Positions 1-4,686 of a stretch of DNA of 5,574 nucleotides are shown in pieces. Source of the DNA: Acidimicrobiia bacterium. Its GTDB lineage: Bacteria; Actinomycetota; Acidimicrobiia; Spongiisociales; ZC4RG35. The notes under the pieces were generated by a model that saw only the letters and a program-made list of their open reading frames with translations, had not been told where the DNA came from and did no database searches. The DNA lies in the NCBI GenBank assembly GCA_003230435.1, contig QIDW01000071.1:1-5574 (forward strand), in the 5' to 3' direction. Position numbers and translations under genes: made by a program. Within the stretch, counting starts at the first letter, position 1. Each line of letters opens with the position of its first letter.

Positions 1-442
1 TCTCCACCACGTCGGGGACCAGACCGCTCATCGATCCACCGAGCCTTGCAACCTCTTTGACCAGCGACGAAGAAATAAACCCGTACTCCGGGTGCGTCGG
101 CATGAACACCGTTTCCATGCCAGTCAGATGTCTGTTCATCTGGGCCATCTGATTCTCGTACTCATAATCGTCGACCGCCCGCAAACCTTTGACTATGACA
201 TCTGCACCGACTTCCCTCACATGATCGACCAGCAAGCCATCAAAAACAGTGACTTCGACGTCATCGCCGTGGATCTCGCTGATCATCCCGACCCGCTCGT
301 CCACGCTGAACAGAGAGTTCTTGGAAGGGTTGTCGATCACCGAGACAACCACCCGGTCGAACGCGGAAACGACACGATTGATCACATCGACATGCCCGTT
401 AGTCGGCGGGTCGAAACTGCCGGGACACAATGCGGTTGTCAT
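1..442 (-). CDS. coaD: Phosphopantetheine adenylyltransferase CoaD, 3' end cut by window
   Basis: CoaD transfers AMP from ATP to 4'-phosphopantetheine, giving dephospho-CoA, the penultimate step of CoA synthesis in the cytosol. I translated the minus strand from ATG at 442-440 and obtained 147 codons running off the window. The N-terminus has the nucleotidyltransferase signature GSFDPPTNGH at residues 8-17 (T14 and H17 are the T/HxGH site). NPSK at 38-41 gives the conserved Lys, KGLRAVDDYEYE at 85-96 gives the conserved Arg88, and FISSSLVKEVARLGG at 122-136 is the C-terminal family motif. Family members are about 155-165 residues, so only the last 10-20 are missing. The ATG overlaps the rsmD stop in an ATGA tetranucleotide, so the two genes are probably translationally coupled. 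rsmD-coaD adjacency is common in actinobacteria and other bacteria. The annotation is secure; nothing in the visible part is abnormal. Confidence 0.97.
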   Translation of the reverse strand, partial: MTTALCPGSFDPPTNGHVDVINRVVSAFDRVVVSVIDNPSKNSLFSVDERVGMISEIHGDDVEVTVFDGLLVDHVREVGADVIVKGLRAVDDYEYENQMAQMNRHLTGMETVFMPTHPEYGFISSSLVKEVARLGGSMSGLVPDVVE

Positions 443-987
443 TCTGCGCTTTCTACCTTTTCGTACCTGAGAATTCTGGTATCTCCGTAACGCTTATCGG
501 TGGCAACTCGCCAGTTTTCGGGCACATCAGGGATCCTGTCGGTGTGGCGACGGGAAACCACAACCTCGGCACTCGGCAACAGAAACCGATCGAGGCTCAT
601 CAGATCCCTCTCCATGATACCCGTGTCCTGGTCCCAGGGCGGGTCCATGAAAACGAGATGGAACCGGTCGTCGGACCTGGTCAGAAAGCTCTGCACGGTG
701 GCATCGACCACACTCCCGCCCAGGGCGACTGATTCGATATTCGACCTCAAAGCGATCAGGGCCTTTCGCCCGCTTTCGACAAAAACCACCGACTCCGCGC
801 CCCTGGATAACGCTTCCAATCCAAAGGACCCGGATCCGGCGTAGAGGTCGGCGACGGCGGCATCCTCGACCCAGCTTCCGATCGCGGAGAAAACGGCCTC
901 TCGCACCCGATCGGTGACAGGGCGAGTCCCGGCAGTGTCTGGCGCCTTGATCCGCCTCCCCCGAGCAGTCCCGGAGATGATTCTCAT
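439..987 (-). CDS. rsmD: 16S rRNA (guanine-966-N2)-methyltransferase RsmD
   Basis: RsmD methylates N2 of G966 in 16S rRNA on the assembling 30S subunit, using SAM. The 182-residue product has the usual family length. MRIISGTARGRRI at 1-13 is the typical N-terminus, RPVTDRVREAVFSAI at 22-36 is the conserved RsmD block, DLYAGSGSFGLEALSRGA at 47-64 is the SAM-binding motif I, and FMDPPW at 113-118 is the catalytic (D/N)PP(Y/F/W) motif IV. Trp in the last position is less usual than Tyr or Phe here. The ATG at 987-985 is the obvious start; the Shine-Dalgarno sequence is weak. It lies 15 bases from the stop codon of a leftover recG tail (1003-1062), so rsmD was probably once directly downstream of recG and coupled to it. 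Today the functional recG stop is about 755 bases away. The 3' end overlaps coaD by 4 bases. Confidence 0.96.
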   Translation of the reverse strand: MRIISGTARGRRIKAPDTAGTRPVTDRVREAVFSAIGSWVEDAAVADLYAGSGSFGLEALSRGAESVVFVESGRKALIALRSNIESVALGGSVVDATVQSFLTRSDDRFHLVFMDPPWDQDTGIMERDLMSLDRFLLPSAEVVVSRRHTDRIPDVPENWRVATDKRYGDTRILRYEKVESAE

Positions 988-1001
988 GATCCGCGACGGT
1001 A

Positions 1002-1062
1002 GCTAGCTGAAAAAATGCCAATCGACGGAGTCCCCGAGCATTCCCTTGACCTCCTTGACGAG
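1002..1062. repeat. Direct repeat copy A (rsmD-proximal)
   Basis: This segment aligns without gaps to 1742-1802 at a constant offset of 740 bases, with 55 of 61 positions identical by my hand alignment. Positions 1022-1062 are a perfect 41-base match and 1002-1010 a perfect 9-base match. All six mismatches fall between, at 1011, 1012, 1015-1017 and 1021. Similarity stops abruptly at both ends. Copy A is what remains of a recG 3' end next to rsmD. Confidence 0.95.
1003..1062 (-). pseudogene. RecG C-terminal remnant upstream of rsmD
   Basis: On the minus strand this stretch reads LVKEVKGMLGDSVDWHFFS followed by TAG. The C-terminus of the full-length RecG ends LVKEVKGMLGDSVEWLFVS followed by TAG. 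The first 13 residues and the final Ser-stop are the same; the last residues differ as DWHFF versus EWLFV. No start codon or upstream RecG sequence is attached: beyond 1062 the sequence becomes an unrelated plus-strand cyclase fragment. Its stop lies 15 bases before the rsmD ATG, a normal intra-operon spacing. I infer that this is the original recG tail, separated from its gene by the inserted block. It is not a gene on its own. Confidence 0.85.
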
Positions 1063-1278
1063 GCGCGCAACTTCACGGTCTCGGCGACACGACGAATACT
1101 TTGGCCTGGCTCAGCCCCGCCGCTGGGGCCGGAGAGCTGGTGATGAGCGAGGCTGTGGCAACAGCCGCCGACGTGGATACAACCCGCCCCCTAACATCTC
1201 GAACTGGATCTGAAAGGCCAATCTGAGCCCTCCCCGGCATGGATCGAGAAAGCCGCCGATGTCAAGGAGGACAAATGA
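1063..1278 (+). pseudogene. Decayed 3' end of a class III adenylate/guanylate cyclase gene
   Basis: Three reading frames together give the end of a cyclase homology domain. The frame at 1063-1080 gives ARNFTV. A shift of one base leads to LGDTTNTLAWLSPAAGAGEL, then VMSEAVATAADVDTT, from 1080 to about 1184. A second shift near 1185-1195 leads to HLELDLKGQSEPSPAWIEK and a stop at 1276-1278. From memory of the family, intact proteins read roughly DFTxLGDxxNTAARLxSAAxxGE, then xxSEA, then LELKGKSEP, so order and spacing fit well. The catalytic Asn is kept, but the usual Arg of the NxxxR pair is Trp (TGG, one change from CGG). The 5' part of the gene is absent, cut at the recG repeat. The stop overlaps the next ATG as ATGA, suggesting that the original gene was coupled to the NTF2-like gene. 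Truncation plus two compensating frameshifts make a functional cyclase impossible. Confidence 0.72.
1264..1270 (+). promoter_or_regulatory. Shine-Dalgarno AAGGAGG deciding the NTF2-like start
   Basis: A strong AAGGAGG ends 4 bases before the ATG at 1275. No comparable site precedes the in-frame ATG at 1239, and the 12 extra residues from that start are not family-like. This fixes the start at 1275, inside an ATGA overlap with the cyclase stop. Confidence 0.8.
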
Positions 1279-1712
1279 GCAATCGTCAGATCATCGAGAG
1301 TTATTGGAACGCATTTGTGAAAGGGGATCTGGACACAGTCGAGAAACTCGTCCACCCTGACATCGTCGTCACCTACCCACAGTCAGGCGAGGTCATACGG
1401 GGTCGCGAGAACTTGATGGCCATGGCCCGCAATTATCCGGTGGCGCTGCCTGAAGGTACCGCCGTCAAACTCGAGGGACCCGACGAAACAGTTTCGGTTT
1501 CGCCTTCAATGCCTTTCGGGATGTCTGTAATCACTATCTCGGGTGGTGGTGACATGTTCGTTGGGGAAGCGGTATACGACTACCCCAATGGAGATGTATA
1601 CAACGTTGCAGTCATCCTCAAGGTTCACGAGGGCATGATCTCTCAGGACACCACCTACTTCGCGACGCCATTCGAAGCTCCTGAGTGGCGTCGTCCTTAC
1701 GTCGAGGGCTGA
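1275..1712 (+). CDS. NTF2-like / SnoaL-like domain protein
   Basis: The 145-residue product looks like a single NTF2-fold (SnoaL-like) domain, a cone-shaped alpha+beta barrel used by small enzymes, ligand-binding proteins and accessory subunits. The N-terminal helix IIESYWNAFVKGDLDTVEKL (residues 6-25) followed by VHPDIVVTYPQSGEVIRGRENL (26-47) is characteristic of the superfamily. The C-terminal strands include EAVYDYPNGDVYNVAVILKV (98-117) and a YFATPFEAPEWR tail (128-139) often seen in this group. No signal peptide or membrane segment is visible. The substrate or role cannot be told from sequence. The gene is intact, carries a strong Shine-Dalgarno site and overlaps the stop of a degraded cyclase gene, so it was probably the second gene of a cyclase-NTF2 operon. 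It converges on recG with 30 bases between stops. No promoter of its own is evident, so it may be silent despite being intact. Confidence 0.85.
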   Translation: MSNRQIIESYWNAFVKGDLDTVEKLVHPDIVVTYPQSGEVIRGRENLMAMARNYPVALPEGTAVKLEGPDETVSVSPSMPFGMSVITISGGGDMFVGEAVYDYPNGDVYNVAVILKVHEGMISQDTTYFATPFEAPEWRRPYVEG

Positions 1713-1741
1713 CACCAAGTTCGGTCAATTGGCCGCTGATT

Positions 1742-1802
1742 GCTAGCTGACGAATAACCACTCGACGGAGTCCCCGAGCATTCCCTTGACCTCCTTGACG
1801 AG
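1742..1802. repeat. Direct repeat copy B (end of functional recG)
   Basis: This is the partner of 1002-1062. It contains the stop codon and last 19 codons of the long recG reading frame. The perfect 41-base core is at 1762-1802; the six differing positions lie in the last seven codons. The repeat begins one base beyond the TAG stop. Confidence 0.95.
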
Positions 1803-3875
1803 TTCAGGGTGGTTGTCCAGATGCGGATCGGCGTCGACGAGACCGAACGCATCTCGCCTCGCTGCAACCAGCAGCTCAAAATCCTCGAGGATGTCGGCCA
1901 GTTTCAAGTCTTTGACTCCCGACTGACGGGTGCCGAAGACCGTGCCCTGGCCACGAATAGCCAGGTCCTCCTCGGCGAGCCGGAAACCATCGTTGGTGGC
2001 CACCATGGCTGCCAGACGCCCCTCCCCCTCCTCTGTCGTTGCGTCGGCTATCAGCAGGCAAGTACCCGCATGCTCCCCGCGTCCGACTCTGCCTCTGAGT
2101 TGATGGAGTTGGCTCAGACCGAAGCGGTCGGCGTCTTCGATGACCATCACAGTGGCGTTGGGGATATCGATGCCTACCTCGACAGCCCGGAAGTCGCTCA
2201 TCACTGCCTCTTTGTCGGCGGACCGCAACTGACCGTGGATGAGACCGACCCGAAGGTCCGCCAGCAAACCAGAGAGTCGTTTGTGCTCGGCGACAGCGGA
2301 GGCTGCCTCCACCTTTGGACTGTCTTCGACCAATGGACAGACGACAAATGCCTGACGTCCTTGAGCGATCTCCTTCTCGATCAGGTTCCAGGCCGTACCT
2401 TCCTCCATCTTCGACAGGAGGGTGGTGCCAACAGGAGTGCGTCCCGGAGGCATCTCATCGATGACCGACACGTCGAGATCTCCGTAGAGGGTCATCGACA
2501 GGGTCCGCGGGATCGGTGTGGCAGTCATTATCAGAAGGTCGGGCTCCACCAGATCGGCCTTCTCCCTGAGCTGCACTCGTTGCGCAACGCCAAACCGGTG
2601 CTGTTCGTCGACCACGGCAACACCAAGGCTGTGGAAGTGGACGCCCTCCTGTATGAGGGCGTGGGTGCCTACCACGAGATCGACCTGACCCGCCGCGATG
2701 TCCTCGAGAAGCTCGGCCTTCGTGATGTCGGGCCGGTAGTTGGCAGTGGCGACAGAGCCGGTGAGGAGGGCAAGATGGACTGCCGGCTCTCCGCTGTCAA
2801 ACAAGCTGTCCATGCCCATCTGGGCCCCGGCTCCCTGAAGACCCGGGGACAAACCAGCCTCGGCTAGAAGCTGACGAACACCCAGATAATGCTGACCGGC
2901 CAAAACCTCCGTTGGAGCCATGATGGCTCCCTGCCAACCACCTTCGATACCGTGAAGCAAAGTGGACACTGCAACCACCGTCTTGCCCGATCCGACCTCT
3001 CCCTGAAGCAGACGGTGCATCGGGTGTGCCACCTTCAGGTCGGTCTCGATCTCACTCAGAACCCGGGTCTGGGCCGAGGTGAGACTGTAAGGCAGGCCTT
3101 GGAGAAAACGGCGCACAAGACCACCAGATACTTCGTGTGCCACACCGGTTGCCTCCATCATCTGCTTGCGCTTCTGGACGGCAAGAGCCAACTCGAGTCG
3201 AAACAGCTCGTCGTAAACAAGTCGTTCGCGGGCAGGACCCACGTCCTCGATTGTCTCGGGGAAGTGGATGTCGCCGAAGGCCTGGTCCCTATCTATCAAC
3301 TCGTGTCTCTTGATGAACTGAGGGGGAACGGTGTCCTCGATAGGTCGGGAACGAAGCAGCGCATTGTGGATGGCACGACGCATGATCCCCGGACTGACCT
3401 CTCCCACCGATCCGTGGATCGGCACGACTCGGCCCGTGATGAGACTCTCCGACGGCGAGTCGAGAACGTCGACCGCCGGGCTCTTCATCTGCAGTGCCCC
3501 TCGAAAAGACTCGACGACACCGGAGAGGGCGACCTGTGCGCCCTCTCTCAATTGACTTTTTCGAAAGGTCTGGTTGAACCAAACTGCCTTGATGGTGGCA
3601 CTTTCGTCAGCGATTCGCGCTTCGATGATCGCCAGATTGCGTCGGGGACGTCGCATGGATACCGAACGCACCTCCCCAATGACGGTCACCTCAGAACCGA
3701 TCGGGATCTGGGCAATGGGCGACTTCACAGACCGATCTATGTAACGACGCGGCACATGGTGGAGCAGATCAGCCACACTGTGGATACCTGCTTTGGAGAG
3801 GGCCTGAGACCTCTTGCCGGCCAAACCCTTCACTTCGGCGGTGCCAACCTCAGAGAGACGGCTCAGCGATGCCAT
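1743..3875 (-). CDS. recG: ATP-dependent DNA helicase RecG with a motif V deletion
   Basis: RecG is a superfamily 2 helicase that remodels stalled forks and branched DNA. The frame is open back to ATG at 3995, but that start would overlap the rpmB start and its promoter region. The internal ATG at 3875 (MASLSRLSEV) begins where the family does, giving 710 residues; no good Shine-Dalgarno site precedes it. In order, counted from 3875: wedge domain in the N-terminal third, Walker A GEVGSGKT at 292-299, MAPTEVLA at 319-326, VGTHALIQ at 402-409, DEQH at 423-426, TATPIPRT at 451-458, motif VI HQLRGRVGRG at 591-600, and the TRG region RGQGTVFGTRQSG at 641-653. Motif V reads FRAVEVGIDIPNA (562-574). 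Homologues have about 11 more residues between FRA and VEVG, including the LVATT strand, so the protein may be impaired. Its last residues come from a repeat copy. The frame is otherwise clean. Confidence 0.95.
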   Translation of the reverse strand: MASLSRLSEVGTAEVKGLAGKRSQALSKAGIHSVADLLHHVPRRYIDRSVKSPIAQIPIGSEVTVIGEVRSVSMRRPRRNLAIIEARIADESATIKAVWFNQTFRKSQLREGAQVALSGVVESFRGALQMKSPAVDVLDSPSESLITGRVVPIHGSVGEVSPGIMRRAIHNALLRSRPIEDTVPPQFIKRHELIDRDQAFGDIHFPETIEDVGPARERLVYDELFRLELALAVQKRKQMMEATGVAHEVSGGLVRRFLQGLPYSLTSAQTRVLSEIETDLKVAHPMHRLLQGEVGSGKTVVAVSTLLHGIEGGWQGAIMAPTEVLAGQHYLGVRQLLAEAGLSPGLQGAGAQMGMDSLFDSGEPAVHLALLTGSVATANYRPDITKAELLEDIAAGQVDLVVGTHALIQEGVHFHSLGVAVVDEQHRFGVAQRVQLREKADLVEPDLLIMTATPIPRTLSMTLYGDLDVSVIDEMPPGRTPVGTTLLSKMEEGTAWNLIEKEIAQGRQAFVVCPLVEDSPKVEAASAVAEHKRLSGLLADLRVGLIHGQLRSADKEAVMSDFRAVEVGIDIPNATVMVIEDADRFGLSQLHQLRGRVGRGEHAGTCLLIADATTEEGEGRLAAMVATNDGFRLAEEDLAIRGQGTVFGTRQSGVKDLKLADILEDFELLVAARRDAFGLVDADPHLDNHPELVKEVKGMLGDSVEWLFVS

Positions 3876-3896
3876 ACGCGCACGGTAACTGTGGAG

Positions 3897-3984
3897 TGGG
3901 ACTTGATAGGCAAGGTTGTTATCATTCGGGCCCGGTCGAAGCGGGTTGACCAATCCGTTTAGTTTCTTCTCTAGTTCCACGGAG
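3897..3984. promoter_or_regulatory. Probable divergent promoter region between recG and rpmB
   Basis: recG (minus) and rpmB (plus) diverge, so promoters for both should lie between 3876 and 3993. For the plus strand, TATCAT at 3920-3925 matches the -10 consensus at 5 of 6 positions but has a poor -35. A second candidate is TTGACC at 3946-3951 with TCTAGT at 3970-3975 (18-base spacer), but its start would lie within the rpmB ribosome-binding site. No clear -35/-10 pair stands out for recG. These are consensus matches by eye only. Confidence 0.3.
3981..3984 (+). promoter_or_regulatory. rpmB Shine-Dalgarno GGAG
   Basis: GGAG lies 9 bases before the ATG at 3994, normal spacing. It supports 3994 as the rpmB start, although an open frame continues upstream. 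Confidence 0.6.
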
Positions 3985-3993
3985 CACTTAGTC

Positions 3994-4182
3994 ATGTCTT
4001 ATCGATGCGAGATCTGCGGTAAGGAGCCGAGTTACGGCAAATCCGTGAGCTTCTCCCATAAACGCAGCAACCGCCGCTGGCTGCCCAACATTCAGAAGAT
4101 TCGCGTCAAACACGGTTCCAACACCCGCAAGGCTCGTGTCTGCACTTCGTGCATTCGGGCGGGCAAAGCAGTCAAGGCCTGA
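3994..4182 (+). CDS. rpmB: 50S ribosomal protein L28
   Basis: This 62-residue protein is a small structural component of the 50S subunit. MSYRCEICGKEPSYGKSVSF at the N-terminus, SHKRSNRRWLPNIQKIR at 21-37 and VCTSCIRAGK at 49-58 are diagnostic of L28. Two CxxC pairs (C5/C8 and C50/C53) make it the zinc-binding (C+) form. An in-frame extension upstream to 3916 exists, but the family N-terminus and GGAG site fix the start at 3994. Divergence from the recG side is the usual actinobacterial arrangement, although there a DAK/YloV-type gene normally sits between; it is missing here. The next gene starts 3 bases after its stop, so the two are probably one transcript. Confidence 0.98.
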   Translation: MSYRCEICGKEPSYGKSVSFSHKRSNRRWLPNIQKIRVKHGSNTRKARVCTSCIRAGKAVKA

Positions 4183-4185
4183 ACG

Positions 4186-4401
4186 GTGGATCAGGGCGTC
4201 GTCAAGACCTACGACCCCGTGACCGGTGCCGGAATCGTGGTCCGCGATATCGATCGCTCAGAGGTATACCTTCGCGCCGGTTCACTCAAGGGGTCTGTTT
4301 TCCGCACCCTCCGCCAGGGCCAACGAATCCTGTTCGATTTCGTCGAGGACGACGGCCATAGCTTCGTCTCATCGGTACGACTGGGACAGGACGGCTACTG
4401 A
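4186..4401 (+). CDS. Cold-shock-domain-like small OB-fold protein lacking RNP motifs
   Basis: The 71-residue product resembles the cold-shock domain in length and layout. It starts MDQGVVKTYDPVTGAGIVVRD (GxVKxYdpxxGxG), has EVYLRAGSLKG where CSPs have VFVHxSxL, and FRTLRQGQRILFDFVEDDG matches the fRTLxeGQxVxFxv strand. The aromatic nucleic-acid-binding motifs are not kept: RNP1 KGFGFI is replaced by TGAGIV (13-18) and RNP2 VFVHF by VYLRA (27-31). It may not bind single-stranded RNA as classical CSPs do. The start is GTG, 3 bases after the rpmB stop, with a weak AAGG at 4174-4177. Family placement is by pattern only; another small OB-fold family is possible. Confidence 0.65.
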   Translation: MDQGVVKTYDPVTGAGIVVRDIDRSEVYLRAGSLKGSVFRTLRQGQRILFDFVEDDGHSFVSSVRLGQDGY

Positions 4402-4432
4402 TCCACTAGTGTCGCTCGCCCCAGAGAGCGTT

Positions 4433-4438
4433 AGGAGG
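4433..4438 (+). promoter_or_regulatory. Shine-Dalgarno AGGAGG fixing a TTG start
   Basis: A perfect AGGAGG lies 5 bases before the TTG at 4444. No ATG or GTG start is available near the N-terminus of the domain, so translation very likely begins at TTG. Confidence 0.85.
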
Positions 4439-4443
4439 CTCAG

Positions 4444-4677
4444 TTGGTCCAGGCTTATGTCCTGATCCAGACGGAGGTCGGCAAGGCCGCCGTCGTAGCA
4501 GAAGAAGTACGCGAGATCCACGGTGTTGAGACCGCCGACGATGTGACCGGCCCCTACGACGTCATCGTCAAGGCGACCAGCGAGGACGTCGACTCACTTG
4601 GCAAGCTCGTAGTGGCCAAAATCCAGGCAGTCGACGGCATCACGCGCACACTCACCTGTCCAGTGGTGCACCTCTAG
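4444..4677 (+). CDS. Stand-alone Lrp/AsnC ligand-binding (RAM) domain protein
   Basis: The 77-residue protein is just the ligand-binding/oligomerisation (RAM) domain of Lrp/AsnC regulators, a ferredoxin-like beta-alpha-beta fold. AYVLIQTEVGKAAVVAEEVR (4-23) is strand 1 and helix 1, VETADDVTGPYDVIVKATSE (28-47) is the signature with the GPYDVIV turn, and VDGITRTLTCPVVHL (63-77) is the last strand. There is no helix-turn-helix, so it cannot bind DNA by itself. Such proteins form dimers or higher oligomers and may bind amino acids or modulate a full-length Lrp; the ligand is unknown. Small RAM genes near ddl recur in actinobacteria, as far as I recall. Its stop is 9 bases from the stop of the convergent ddl, with no visible terminator between. 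It probably shares a transcript with rpmB and the cold-shock-like gene, 42 bases upstream. Confidence 0.9.
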   Translation: MVQAYVLIQTEVGKAAVVAEEVREIHGVETADDVTGPYDVIVKATSEDVDSLGKLVVAKIQAVDGITRTLTCPVVHL

Positions 4678-4686
4678 ATCTCATAA

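Larger units (their letters stand above)
1063..1741. other. Inserted block between the two recG 3'-end copies
   Basis: About 680 bases lie exactly between two direct copies of the recG 3' end and split what is normally a tight recG-rsmD junction. The block holds a truncated, frameshifted cyclase 3' end and an intact NTF2-like gene, both on the plus strand and opposite to recG, rsmD and coaD. I see no transposase, integrase, terminal inverted repeats or tRNA. The left boundary cuts into the cyclase coding sequence, so this is not a complete autonomous element. It could be the remnant of a larger element that integrated at the recG 3' end, or foreign DNA joined through recG homology. Confidence 0.7.

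Noticed and set aside
92..490. Plus-strand open frame of 132 codons
   Set aside because: It is antisense to coaD and the end of rsmD, both unmistakable; the product has no family features.
1063..1104. Further RecG coding remnant beyond 1062 on the minus strand
   Set aside because: The minus frame gives CRRDREVARLVKEV, vaguely like ARRD in RecG, but the DNA does not align and the plus-strand cyclase reading explains the bases better.
1114..1129. GCCCC/GGGGC hairpin as a Rho-independent terminator
   Set aside because: No T-run follows on either strand, and it lies in the GC-rich AAGAGE-coding part of the cyclase remnant.
1015..1142. Plus-strand frame starting ATG at 1015, running through the repeat into the cyclase fragment
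   Set aside because: The first part is just the antisense of the recG tail and the rest follows a frameshifted cyclase; it has no ribosome-binding site.
1063..1741. The block as a complete IS element or CRISPR-related cassette
   Set aside because: There is no transposase, no terminal inverted repeats at the boundaries and no spaced repeats; the flanking repeats are gene-derived.
1809..3962. Two long plus-strand open frames (352 and 357 codons) antisense to recG
   Set aside because: They lie entirely opposite a gene with full RecG motifs, have no recognisable domains and are expected from codon bias in GC-rich DNA.
3876..3995. recG start at the ATG at 3995
   Set aside because: It would overlap the rpmB start codon and cover the whole divergent promoter region; the 40 extra residues do not resemble RecG N-termini.
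4413..4430. Hairpin CGCTC/GAGCG before the RAM gene
   Set aside because: The stem has five pairs with an eight-base loop, no T-run and no conserved leader features, so chance is likely.
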